From an uncultured Candidatus Melainabacteria bacterium (GTDB lineage Bacteria; Cyanobacteriota; Vampirovibrionia; Gastranaerophilales; Gastranaerophilaceae), in contig CANOTP010000003.1 in NCBI GenBank assembly GCA_947570135.1, forward strand, positions 24,197 through 88,196: DNA of 64,000 nt, in the 5' to 3' direction. The notes below the pieces were generated by a model. The model worked only from the letters and a program-made list of their open reading frames with translations. It had not been told where the DNA came from and did no database searches. Below, in pieces: positions 26,547 through 34,028 of the stretch (the stretch's first letter is position 1; each line of letters begins with the position of its first letter). The translations under genes were made by a program, and so were the position numbers.

Positions 26547-26631
26547 GTCATTACGAGGACTGCAAAGCACGACGTAGTAATCTCATTATAAAAATGAGAT
26601 TGCGACCTTTACTGTGTTCGCTCGCAATGAC
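26547..26631. repeat. REP-like imperfect palindrome with GTCATTRCGAG ends
   Basis: The ends GTCATTACGAG and CTCGCAATGAC are inverted copies (10 of 11 bases). Inside, AATCTCATT and AATGAGATT form a perfect hairpin at 26579-26601. The composition is richer in GC than its surroundings. Such GTCATTGCGAG palindromes are dispersed repeats in many bacterial genomes. Confidence 0.65.
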
Positions 26632-26835
26632 ATTTTGCAAGATAATTGTCATTGCAAGACTCGAGTCGTGATAACCCAGTTTGAGCCTTTGGGGAGAAAT
26701 TTTTTGGGAAAAAACTATAAAATAGTAAAAAGGTTTTATTGTTTATTCAAAAACTTCTAAGTTTAACGCTAAATACAGACCAGGCCATATTGTAAGTGTT
26801 CGTTCTAAAAGGATTTCATTTTGAACAATTTATAA

Positions 26836-26866
26836 ACAAGGCGGATACAAAATGTATCCGCCTTGT
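26836..26866. terminator. Hairpin terminator downstream of rpsR
   Basis: ACAAGGCGGATAC and GTATCCGCCTTGT form a perfect 13-base stem with a five-base loop, 20 bases past the rpsR stop. The T-run is weak on the minus side. Confidence 0.7.
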
Positions 26867-26886
26867 TGTTTATTCGTTTTTAATAA

Positions 26887-27114
26887 TTAGTCAAAAACGT
26901 AGCTGATAATTGCAGCTTCTCTTGCTTTTTTAATTGCTTTAGCAATCATTCTTTGGTGAGCTGCACAGTTGCCTGTGATTCTGCGAGGAATGATTTTTCC
27001 TGCTTCTGTCAAGTATCTTTTTAGTTTTGCAGCGTCTTTGTAATCGATAGATTCAACTTTATCAGCACAAAGACTGCAATTTTTACGTTTTTTCTTGTCT
27101 TCTTGTCTTGCCAT
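26887..27114 (-). CDS. rpsR: Small ribosomal subunit protein bS18
   Basis: 75 residues, the usual length. KNCSLCADKVESIDYKDA, LKRYLTEAGKIIPRRITG and NCAAHQRMIAKAIKKARE are the conserved S18 blocks. The CxxC plus C-x-x-H residues are those of the zinc-binding (C+) form. It binds 16S rRNA with S6 in the platform of the 30S subunit. It is the last gene of rpsF-ssb-rpsR, the standard order, with unusually long GC-rich spacers between genes. Confidence 0.98.
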   Translation of the reverse strand: MARQEDKKKRKNCSLCADKVESIDYKDAAKLKRYLTEAGKIIPRRITGNCAAHQRMIAKAIKKAREAAIISYVFD

Positions 27115-27159
27115 TGTTTTATTTTGCCTTTCTAGCCTATATTATTTTACTGTTTGTTT

Positions 27160-27262
27160 TCTTTTAATTTCCGCCTGTGCAATCAAATATTGCTTCATTT
27201 ACTTCGTTCGTCCTTGCTCGTCAACACTCTCGTGTGCCGACACCGGACTCACACCGGCTTAT
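27160..27262. repeat. GC-rich spacer element between rpsR and ssb
   Basis: GC-rich for this genome and rich in CG-containing words (CTTCGTTCGTCC, CACACCGGCTT). It holds short inverted copies such as GCCGGTGTGAGTCCGGTGTCGGC on the minus strand. It resembles the element at 27720-27815. Probably an inserted repetitive element; no gene seen. Confidence 0.4.
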
Positions 27263-27267
27263 GTGTA

Positions 27268-27678
27268 TCAGAACGGAACTTCTTCATCATCCATTAATAC
27301 ATCGGTGTTAGCATCAGATGAAGATTCCATTTCTCCGAATGTTAAAATGTCTCCGTCATCAGTAGAACTTGAACCTGCTGATGCGCCGCTCATTAGTTCA
27401 ATTGTTGACGCTTCGATTTCGAACACCTTTTTTTCTGTTCCGTCATCAAGTTTGCTGATACCGTTTTGTAATCTGCCTTCAACCAATACTTTTTGGTTCT
27501 TTGAGAGTGATGAAACAACTTCTTCCAAAGCTTGGCGTTTTGAGATTACTCTAACCAAGGTTTCGTCTTGTGTTCCGATATTTAAAACAAATGATGAAAC
27601 AGCTACATTGTTCTGGGTGAACCCTGTCTTAGGTGTTTTGTAAACTATTCCTGTTACTACTGCTTTTGCTAATGACAT
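27268..27678 (-). CDS. ssb: Single-stranded DNA-binding protein
   Basis: 136 residues, ATG after AAAGGAATTAAAA. An OB fold at the N-terminus (KAVVTGIVYKTPKTGF, VSSFVLNIG, KVLVEGRLQNG) is followed by a Ser/Asp-rich linker and the acidic tip MDDEEVPF, equivalent to the DDDIPF partner-binding tail. Essential for replication and repair and, with DprA, for transformation. Located between rpsF and rpsR as in most bacteria. Confidence 0.96.
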   Translation of the reverse strand: MSLAKAVVTGIVYKTPKTGFTQNNVAVSSFVLNIGTQDETLVRVISKRQALEEVVSSLSKNQKVLVEGRLQNGISKLDDGTEKKVFEIEASTIELMSGASAGSSSTDDGDILTFGEMESSSDANTDVLMDDEEVPF

Positions 27679-27719
27679 TTTTAATTCCTTTTAATTTAAT
27701 TTGTATCTTTGATTTTGCT

Positions 27720-27815
27720 GTGCTCAGGTAAGTTGTTCATTTCGCTTCGCTGTCATTCACATTAGCCTTCGCACCTTACGGGACTACGCTGCGCTTCGCC
27801 CTACGCAAAATCCGC
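27720..27815. repeat. GC-rich spacer element between ssb and rpsF
   Basis: Words such as TTCGCTTCGCTGTCATTC, CCTTACGGGACTACG and CTGCGCTTCGCCCTACG stand out from the AT-rich surroundings and partly resemble the element beyond ssb. It occupies the whole rpsF-ssb gap. Likely a repeat inserted in the operon without stopping transcription. Confidence 0.4.
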
Positions 27816-28114
27816 TATACAGAAGCTTTTTCAGCAACTTCCATAAACATTGTTCTTAGAACGCTGTCATTTAATCTTAATTGTCTTTTGAACTCGGCAA
27901 CCTTGTCTCCAGGTAATGCTAATATTGTTGTTGTGAAGAATCCGTCTCTGAAGTTTTGGATTTCATAAGCTAATTTTTTTCTGCCAGCTTTATCTGTAGA
28001 AACGATGCTTCCGCCAAATTCAACGATAGTTGAGTTAATTTTTTCGATAGCTTTATCAACTTCTTCTGCATCAAGATTTGGTTTGAATATAGCTAATAAT
28101 TCATAATTTTTCAT
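27815..28114 (-). CDS. rpsF: Small ribosomal subunit protein bS6
   Basis: 99 residues, ATG after AAAGGAGAAAAATTAA. MKNYELLAIFKPNLDAEEV, GGSIVSTDKAGRKKLAYEI and RDGFFTTTILAL are diagnostic for S6, and RLNDSVLRTMFMEV for its last strand. Pairs with S18 on the 30S platform. First gene of rpsF-ssb-rpsR. Confidence 0.97.
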   Translation of the reverse strand: MKNYELLAIFKPNLDAEEVDKAIEKINSTIVEFGGSIVSTDKAGRKKLAYEIQNFRDGFFTTTILALPGDKVAEFKRQLRLNDSVLRTMFMEVAEKASV

Positions 28115-28180
28115 TTAATTTTTCTCCTTTGTACTATTTTGCTGGTGTATGGCTAAATCATACCATGAAAAAACAATTTT

Positions 28181-29008
28181 TTACAACATGTAATCAGCTT
28201 GAAAGCTGTAGTCAGCAGGTCCGATAAGGAAAATATCGGCATTCGTATTTTCCCGTGTCCCGCTCCATTCAACGTTTACGGCACCGCCAAGGAGATTTAC
28301 TTTAACTTTTTGTTCTGTTAAGTTATTTAAAACACACGCAACAACACTCGCGCAAGCTCCCGTTCCGCAGGCTAAAGTTATGCCGCATCCGCGCTCATAC
28401 ACTCGCATATCAATTTCGGTTTTGGAAATTATTTTGACAAATTCTGTGTTGGTTTTTTCAGGGAAATATGGGTGTTTTTCCATATCAGGTCCGTAATTTT
28501 GAGCAAGAAGCATCGGGTCTTCATCGGTGAAGATTATACAGTGCGGATTTCCCATAGAAACCGGTGTAATATCAAATGTTTTATCTTTGACCTGAACTGT
28601 TTTTTCACCCTTAAACGGAATTTTAGAATCTTCCAGAATCGGGGTTCCCATATTAACTTTTACTGTTCCGTCTTCTTGAATTTCGGGTTTTATGGTACCT
28701 GCAAGTGTTTTTACGCTGAATTGTTTTTTATTAACAAGTTTTTTATCGTAAACGTATTTTGCAAAACATCTCATACCGTTTCCGCACATTTGAGCGGTTG
28801 TGCCGTCTGAGTTGTAAAAGTACCAACTAATATCTGTTTGTCCGTTTGGTTTTGTATCAGGAATAATCATTCCGTCAGCGCCTATTCCAAAGTGTCTGTC
28901 GCATAATTTTACGGCAAGTTCTTCCATTGTAAGTCCTGATTTTTCATATTCTTCATAATCAAGGATGACAAAATCATTGCCGCAGCCTTGCATTTTTGTT
29001 ATTTTCAT
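28181..29008 (-). CDS. dapF: Diaminopimelate epimerase
   Basis: 275 residues, ATG after ACGAGGTAAAATATT. The two catalytic cysteines are present: AQMCGNGMRCFAKY (first) and GITLACGTGACASVVA (second). MQGCGNDFVILDYEE and SMGNPHCIIFTDED are further signatures. It converts LL- to meso-diaminopimelate for lysine and peptidoglycan, which fits a diderm with DAP-type murein. It lies upstream of rpsF on the same strand with a 66-base gap and may be a separate unit. Confidence 0.97.
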   Translation of the reverse strand: MKITKMQGCGNDFVILDYEEYEKSGLTMEELAVKLCDRHFGIGADGMIIPDTKPNGQTDISWYFYNSDGTTAQMCGNGMRCFAKYVYDKKLVNKKQFSVKTLAGTIKPEIQEDGTVKVNMGTPILEDSKIPFKGEKTVQVKDKTFDITPVSMGNPHCIIFTDEDPMLLAQNYGPDMEKHPYFPEKTNTEFVKIISKTEIDMRVYERGCGITLACGTGACASVVACVLNNLTEQKVKVNLLGGAVNVEWSGTRENTNADIFLIGPADYSFQADYML

Positions 29009-29072
29009 AATATTTTACCTCGTGTTTTTCGTAAATTATATCCTAATCAAATCTCGGGTGCAATAAATATTT

Positions 29073-29681
29073 CTAAGCTTTAACGTTCAGTCCTTTTGCT
29101 ACTTTTACTTGTTCCTGATTTTGGTAATAAGCGGCTCTTTGTTCTTTTCCAAACGGGATATCAACTTTATCTGCTACAAATTTACCTATTTTAGCGCCAA
29201 GTGTAGAGAATCCGATAGATCCTGTGATAAAGGTTAATCCTTTAACAATAGGTTTCCATTTGCCTGATATAGGTAATTTATCAAGTATTCCGACAAGATT
29301 TTTCTTCATCCAGCCTTCTGCCAGGAACATACCGACAAGACATCCGCCTTCTGTGATAAGTGTTTTTGTACGGTCTTCTTTCTTAGCCAAAATAACTTTT
29401 AAACCGCTTGATGCTGTAATTAGCGGGTTAACATACTTACTTGCCCAATTAACGCTTTTAACCAGTCCGTTAAATAACGGATCGGCTTTAGCAACTTCTC
29501 CTGTAGTATTAATTATAGCCTGACAAGGTGTAGCAAAAACAGATTTTCCTGATTCGGCACCTGCTTTAACAGCGTTAACAGCTTGACCTACAAGTACGGG
29601 TATTCTGCCCGCATCTCCGCTGCCGACTTTTTGTCCGTTTCTGAAAACAAATCCGACTGTTGCTACATCACTGAATGCCAT
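29073..29681 (-). CDS. Lineage-type hypothetical protein with hydrophobic helices
   Basis: 202 residues, glycine- and alanine-rich, no signal peptide. Hydrophobic stretches (TEGGCLVGMFLAEGWM, GLTFITGSIGFSTLGAKIG) could be membrane helices. I recognise no family. Together with the proteins at 46664, 47344 and 62619 it belongs to a set of unknown proteins with the same flavour, common in my experience of Gastranaerophilales genomes. Function unknown. Confidence 0.6.
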   Translation of the reverse strand: MAFSDVATVGFVFRNGQKVGSGDAGRIPVLVGQAVNAVKAGAESGKSVFATPCQAIINTTGEVAKADPLFNGLVKSVNWASKYVNPLITASSGLKVILAKKEDRTKTLITEGGCLVGMFLAEGWMKKNLVGILDKLPISGKWKPIVKGLTFITGSIGFSTLGAKIGKFVADKVDIPFGKEQRAAYYQNQEQVKVAKGLNVKA

Positions 29682-29784
29682 AGAACACTATAACCTTTCA
29701 CACTAATTACCTACATATAAATAAAGTAATTTTTTATAGCGTTTTTGCGCATGTTAATAAATTTGTTACATTTCTTAAATAATC

Positions 29785-30777
29785 TTATTTACAAACTGTA
29801 TCAGCGATTTTTTCGGCAGTAATTTTTAAACAATCAAGATTTTCACAAGTTGTCTGACGTCTTGCCCAAAGACAGGGTTTTAGCGGGCAATTATCATTTG
29901 TCATAATCGGGATGACGTTGTCGTTATCTGGAATTAATGCCTTAACATCAGTCGGTCCGAAAATCGGGTATGTTTTTATTCCCAGCGCAACTGCAACATG
30001 TAATGGCGCTGAATCCGAGCATAAGAATTTTTCTGTTGATGAGATTAATTCTGCTAAATCTTTCAGACTTTTTGTTGTCCCGTAAAGGTTTTCAAAATCT
30101 TTTGTTCGGACTGTTTTTAAAATTGTTTCAATACATTCTTTATCGTCAGGCCCGCCGACAAGCAGTACTTTTTTGCCTTTTGATACTAAAAGGTCAATTG
30201 TTTGCGCCCAAATTTCAGGGGTAATTGTTTTTATACAGCCTTTTTCGACACTTAATTTACTAACCCCGGGGTGGATGAGGATAGAATTTTCGATTGTTTC
30301 TTTTCGTTCAACTTTAATTTCAGGAAGTTCGGTGTTTTTATCTGTAATATTTCTAATCAAATCATGATACATTTTGCATGCGTATTGGTTTTTGTTAAGA
30401 GGCATGGCAAAAGTTAAAAGTTTTTGGCTTAATTTGCCTGTGTCATATCCGCAACGAACTTTTATCCCCGTTAAAAACAGCAAAATACTAATTAATTTGT
30501 TTCCGCCTGATGAGATTACCATGTCATATTTGCCAAAACGCGCTTTTATCAGTAATTTTAGCATCTCAATGTACTTGTTTTTACCTTTCACATCAATCAA
30601 AATCAAATCATCAATAATATCGGTAAGTGTTTTAACTCCTTTGCTTCGAGGTTCAAGGGCAAGGGTTACATGTGCGTTTGGGAACTCTTTTTTTAATGAA
30701 ATCAATGTTGGTAAAAAGAAGATTTCATCACCGATTCCGCCAAAATTTATTGTAAGTATTCTGTTAATCTTTTCCAT
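29785..30777 (-). CDS. Glycosyltransferase family 9 (heptosyltransferase-like)
   Basis: 330 residues. RILTINFGGIGDEIFFLPTL at the N-terminus is the GT9 start; ILIHPGVSKLSVEKG, KVLLVGGPDDKECIETIL and CSDSAPLHVAVALGIKTYPIFG are the C-terminal donor-site motifs. GT9 enzymes add heptose or related sugars to the LPS core, fitting the lpt genes. A terminal cysteine cluster (CPLKPCLWARRQTTCENLDC) is a usual GT9 feature. TATAAT ends 6 bases before the ATG, so a leaderless mRNA is likely. Confidence 0.92.
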   Translation of the reverse strand: MEKINRILTINFGGIGDEIFFLPTLISLKKEFPNAHVTLALEPRSKGVKTLTDIIDDLILIDVKGKNKYIEMLKLLIKARFGKYDMVISSGGNKLISILLFLTGIKVRCGYDTGKLSQKLLTFAMPLNKNQYACKMYHDLIRNITDKNTELPEIKVERKETIENSILIHPGVSKLSVEKGCIKTITPEIWAQTIDLLVSKGKKVLLVGGPDDKECIETILKTVRTKDFENLYGTTKSLKDLAELISSTEKFLCSDSAPLHVAVALGIKTYPIFGPTDVKALIPDNDNVIPIMTNDNCPLKPCLWARRQTTCENLDCLKITAEKIADTVCK

Positions 30778-30922
30778 GATTTTATTATACTAAAAAAATA
30801 ACCCCACTACATGTATTAGAAAACCTTTAATGATTCGTGTCTGTTTTCATACTTTTAAATGATGTTTAAAAAGTTGAATATTATAGAATAGAAATGTAAT
30901 AACGAAGGAATTGGGTAGGTTA

Positions 30923-31747
30923 ATGGAACAAGGTTTTGACTTTTCTTCTTACAATAGCATAAAACGTATGTCAGAGGATGAACTCACCACATTGTGGGGA
31001 AAATATCTTGCCGATAAAACAGATAAACAATCAAGAGATACACTTATTGTTCAGTATATTTATCTTGTAAGATATGTTGTCGGACGTGTAAAAATGACAT
31101 TACCTTCTACAATTTCTGTTGAAGATATTGCAGGTTACGGGGTTGAGGGGTTAATCAATGCGATTGAAAGATTCTCGCCTCAACATAATTCAAGATTTGA
31201 AACCTACGCGCTTATCAGAGTGCGCGGTTCTATAATTGATAAAATCCGTTCTCAGGACTTTTTGCCAAGAAGTGTCAGAAAGAAAATTAAAGACGTTAAA
31301 CAAGCATCAGAAGTTTTAAAACAACAGTTAGGTCGTACTCCGACAACATCGGAAATCGCTCAATATCTTGAAATGGAACCTGATAAGGTTGCTCAAATTC
31401 TATCAGAAGATGTTACCATGACATCAATTTACGAAAAACGCGGTACATCTGAAGATAGTATGGAAATTATTGATACGATTGAAGATTCTAATAAATTAAC
31501 TCCGCAGGAACAACTTGAAGAAAAAAATGTTAAATTTGATTTGCAAAGAGCTTTGCAAAGACTTCCTGAACGCGAACGTGTTTTAATGGTTCTTTACTAT
31601 CAGGAGAACATGACGATGAAAGAAATCGGTGAAACTCTAAATATGTCAGAGTCCAGAGTTTGTCAGCTTCATGCTCAGGCGATTATGAAGTTGAAAAATA
31701 TTTTCAGCGAAAACAGAACTTCACGTCTTCAACAAGCTATTGTTTAA
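30923..31747 (+). CDS. fliA: RNA polymerase sigma factor, FliA/sigma-28 family
   Basis: 274 residues from the ATG at 30923; an upstream TTG at 30911 lies too near AAGGAA. Region 2: YLVRYVVGRVKMTLPSTI, EDIAGYGVEGLINAIERF, RFETYALIRVRGSIIDKIR and LPRSVRKKI. Region 3 around LGRTPTTSEIAQYL and region 4 with LPERERVLMVLYYQENMTMKEIGETL. FliA factors drive flagellar or other alternative regulons; no flagellar gene is present in the window, so its regulon here is unknown. A DUF805 gene follows 32 bases on. Confidence 0.92.
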   Translation: MEQGFDFSSYNSIKRMSEDELTTLWGKYLADKTDKQSRDTLIVQYIYLVRYVVGRVKMTLPSTISVEDIAGYGVEGLINAIERFSPQHNSRFETYALIRVRGSIIDKIRSQDFLPRSVRKKIKDVKQASEVLKQQLGRTPTTSEIAQYLEMEPDKVAQILSEDVTMTSIYEKRGTSEDSMEIIDTIEDSNKLTPQEQLEEKNVKFDLQRALQRLPERERVLMVLYYQENMTMKEIGETLNMSESRVCQLHAQAIMKLKNIFSENRTSRLQQAIV

Positions 31748-31779
31748 GATGTGCAGACATTATAAAAAGGAGAAAAATT

Positions 31780-32148
31780 ATGGAAATGTTTTTGAATTTA
31801 TGGAAGTTAGATGAACCAGTAGGAAGATTAAAATTTTTGTTGAATAATATTTTAATTTTTGTTATTCTGTTGGTTCTATCGGCACCATTTTATGCGATTT
31901 TAGCTGCTCCTAATGGCACAAAAGGACCTGTTGCTATAGTTTTAGGTTTAGTTTCTTTATATTTATCATTTATAAATATTGCAAAAAGATTTTGGGACTT
32001 AACTGCAAGAAAAATGCAGGGTATATGGTTTACTGTCGGATATTTTGTTGCAATGATGATACCGATAATTAATGGTCTTTTAGCGCTTGCAGCATTTATT
32101 GTATTATTCTTTATCCCCGGAAGAGGCGATTCTAAAGACGAAGAATAA
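31780..32148 (+). CDS. DUF805-like membrane protein
   Basis: 122 residues from the ATG at 31780 (site AAAAGGAG). Four hydrophobic segments are visible: IFVILLVLSAPFYAILA, VAIVLGLVSLYLSFI, GIWFTVGYFVAMMI and LLALAAFIVLFFIPG. The layout (R-x-K-F near the start, RFWDLTARK after helix 2, a final P-G) fits DUF805. Inner membrane, function unknown. Co-directional with fliA and ended by a shared bidirectional terminator. Confidence 0.75.
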   Translation: MEMFLNLWKLDEPVGRLKFLLNNILIFVILLVLSAPFYAILAAPNGTKGPVAIVLGLVSLYLSFINIAKRFWDLTARKMQGIWFTVGYFVAMMIPIINGLLALAAFIVLFFIPGRGDSKDEE

Positions 32149-32169
32149 GTAAATATAATTGTAATAAAG

Positions 32170-32199
32170 AATGGCGCAGGGTTATGACCCTGCGCCATT
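32170..32199. terminator. Bidirectional terminator overlapping a stop codon
   Basis: AATGGCGCAGGGT and ACCCTGCGCCATT form a perfect 13-base stem with a four-base loop and AT flanks. The last codons and stop (32182) of the minus-strand OmpA-like gene lie inside it. Confidence 0.9.
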
Positions 32200-32673
32200 T
32201 TCGTAATCAATTATGACAAAGTCAATTCGTTGGGTCAGCGTTTCAGGCATGATTGACCCGAACCCTATTGCTCTGATTTTTTGCGGACTCAGTTGATGAA
32301 CTTCGATTAAATATTGCGCTATTTTTTGGGCGCGCGTGATTGAGATTTCCCAGTTTGTATCGTAGTTATTATCGCTTATTTTTGCATTTCCTTCAATGAC
32401 GCAGGGTTTGTCTGTAAGTTTGATAAATTCTCCGATTTGGTCAAGAAATTCTTTAGAATTTTCTTTTATTTCATCGCGGTTTTTGTCAAAAAATACTGAG
32501 CTGTTTACGCTTAAAACAACTCCCCGCGGAGTTTTGGTGTAAGTGATGTATTTATTAAAGTTTGATAGGCTTGCTGTTATTTGATAATCTGATTCGGCAT
32601 ATACAGGCAGTAATATTCCCGAGAGGATTGAAAAACAAATAAAACATATAACTTCTCTGATTTTATTTTTCAC
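32182..32673 (-). CDS. OmpA-like periplasmic/outer-membrane protein
   Basis: 163 residues starting at GTG (site GAGAGGGTT). A signal peptide (IREVICFICFSILSGILLPVYA) is followed by an OmpA/MotB peptidoglycan-binding domain: VNSSVFFDKNRDEIKE, IEGNAKISDNNYDTNWEIS, RAQKIAQYLIEVHQL and IRAIGFGS. The two usual peptidoglycan-contacting residues lie in the N-x-x-L/T-S-x-x-R-A block, seen here as NWEISITRAQ. There is no beta barrel. Likely anchors the envelope to the wall. Confidence 0.85.
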   Translation of the reverse strand: MKNKIREVICFICFSILSGILLPVYAESDYQITASLSNFNKYITYTKTPRGVVLSVNSSVFFDKNRDEIKENSKEFLDQIGEFIKLTDKPCVIEGNAKISDNNYDTNWEISITRAQKIAQYLIEVHQLSPQKIRAIGFGSIMPETLTQRIDFVIIDYENGAGS

Positions 32674-32734
32674 GTGACAACCCTCTCAACTCAAATATTG
32701 TTAAAGTTGAGGAAATTTTCCATTAGCTGACAAG

Positions 32735-33949
32735 TTAAGGTTTTATAATTGAAAGCGTGTAGTTTTCGTTAAAGCACTTGTTTGCTGTATCTGATATGTC
32801 TTGAATTGTTACTTCCTGAATTTTTTGCTTTATGGTCTGTGCAAAATCAAAACCGTATCCTAAAATATCAAATTTTGCACAATAATTTGCTTGTTGAGCG
32901 TTTGTTTCTTCCATAAACGCAAACTTTCCGATAAGGTTGTTTTTAGCATCATCAAGTTCTTTTTCAGAAACAGGTATGGTTTTGATTTTTGTTATTTCTT
33001 CATCAAAACCTTTTAAGCAGGTTTCAATGTTACTTGGTTCTGTAGCTATGTAAATCATGAAGTTTCCTGCAAGTTTCAGGGTTTCGTATGAACTTCTTAC
33101 AACATAAGCCAAGCCTTTTTTATCGCGAAGTTCCAGGAATAATCTTGAAGATAAGCCTGATGAACCTAAGATAATATTAAGCAGTAAAAGTGAATAATAT
33201 TCTTTTTCTCCGTATGTAGGAACAATCCAACCTTTCATGATGTGTGCCTGATTCAGGTCTGATTTGTGGTTTATGACTTCGCGTGATTCATTAAGTATTG
33301 GTTTTTCGATTTGCAAGTTTCCTTCAATAGATTCAGGCAGCTTGCCGACAGTTGATTCTACAAGCGGCAAAACTTTGTCTTTATCAATTGAACCGACGAT
33401 TGCAATACTTTTTTTGCTGTTGTGCATTATATAATTAAATGCTTCTACAACATCGTCTTTAGTAATTGTATCAATGCTTTCTAAAGTCATATTTAAAGAT
33501 ACTCCGTAGTAATGGTCTTTAAAAATTGTACTGCAATAACTGTCCACCACTACCATTTTAGGTGAATCCAATTGGGCAGGAATTTCAAATTTAAGTTTTG
33601 TGCGTTCTTTTTCAAACTCTTCAAAGGTTGAATTTACCAATACTTCGTTTAATAACTCCATAGCTTTTTCAAAGTCTTCGTTAAGACAAGCAAATTTTAA
33701 TTGTAAAAAATTAGGGGTTGTGTTTGTGGAAAAATCTATTGCGAATTTTTCAAATTCTGTTGCAAGTTCTTCCGAGTTGTAATTTTTTGTCCCTTGCAGA
33801 AGTAGTCTTGACATAAGCGAATAAATACCATGTTTTATGTCAGGTTTGTTTATTGAGAAGTTTAAGCAAACAGCGATTCTTGGTGTGTTTGCATTATATT
33901 TGTACATATATTCTATATTATTATTTAATTTTGAAATTTCTTTTGTCAT
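32735..33949 (-). CDS. M16 peptidase-like protein lacking the HxxEH motif
   Basis: 404 residues from the ATG at 33949, 9 bases after GGAG; an ATG at 33964 is the alternative. The two-domain M16 fold is clear: HGIYSLMSRLLLQGTKNY at the N-terminus, SIAIVGSIDKDKVLPLV and GLSSRLFLELRDKKGLAYVV in the second domain. Where active members have H-F-L-E-H, this has S-L-M-S-R, so zinc and catalytic residues are missing. Such inactive members pair with an active one (MPP alpha/beta, PqqF/G-like). No partner gene is next to it. Confidence 0.85.
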   Translation of the reverse strand: MTKEISKLNNNIEYMYKYNANTPRIAVCLNFSINKPDIKHGIYSLMSRLLLQGTKNYNSEELATEFEKFAIDFSTNTTPNFLQLKFACLNEDFEKAMELLNEVLVNSTFEEFEKERTKLKFEIPAQLDSPKMVVVDSYCSTIFKDHYYGVSLNMTLESIDTITKDDVVEAFNYIMHNSKKSIAIVGSIDKDKVLPLVESTVGKLPESIEGNLQIEKPILNESREVINHKSDLNQAHIMKGWIVPTYGEKEYYSLLLLNIILGSSGLSSRLFLELRDKKGLAYVVRSSYETLKLAGNFMIYIATEPSNIETCLKGFDEEITKIKTIPVSEKELDDAKNNLIGKFAFMEETNAQQANYCAKFDILGYGFDFAQTIKQKIQEVTIQDISDTANKCFNENYTLSIIKP

Positions 33950-34028
33950 TTTTAAGCTCTCCATAAGCTGATTTTATCATGGTTTAACATAAAAGACAAA
34001 TTCAAAAAATTGTGATATACTAAACCGT

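Larger units (their letters stand above)
26507..26886. other. Intergenic region with REP-like palindrome and terminator
   Basis: 380 bases with no gene. The left half is a REP-like element (26547-26631) with a partial second copy (GTCATTGCAAG) near 26648. The middle (26700-26830) shows nothing. The right end has the 13-base hairpin at 26836-26866. Confidence 0.6.
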
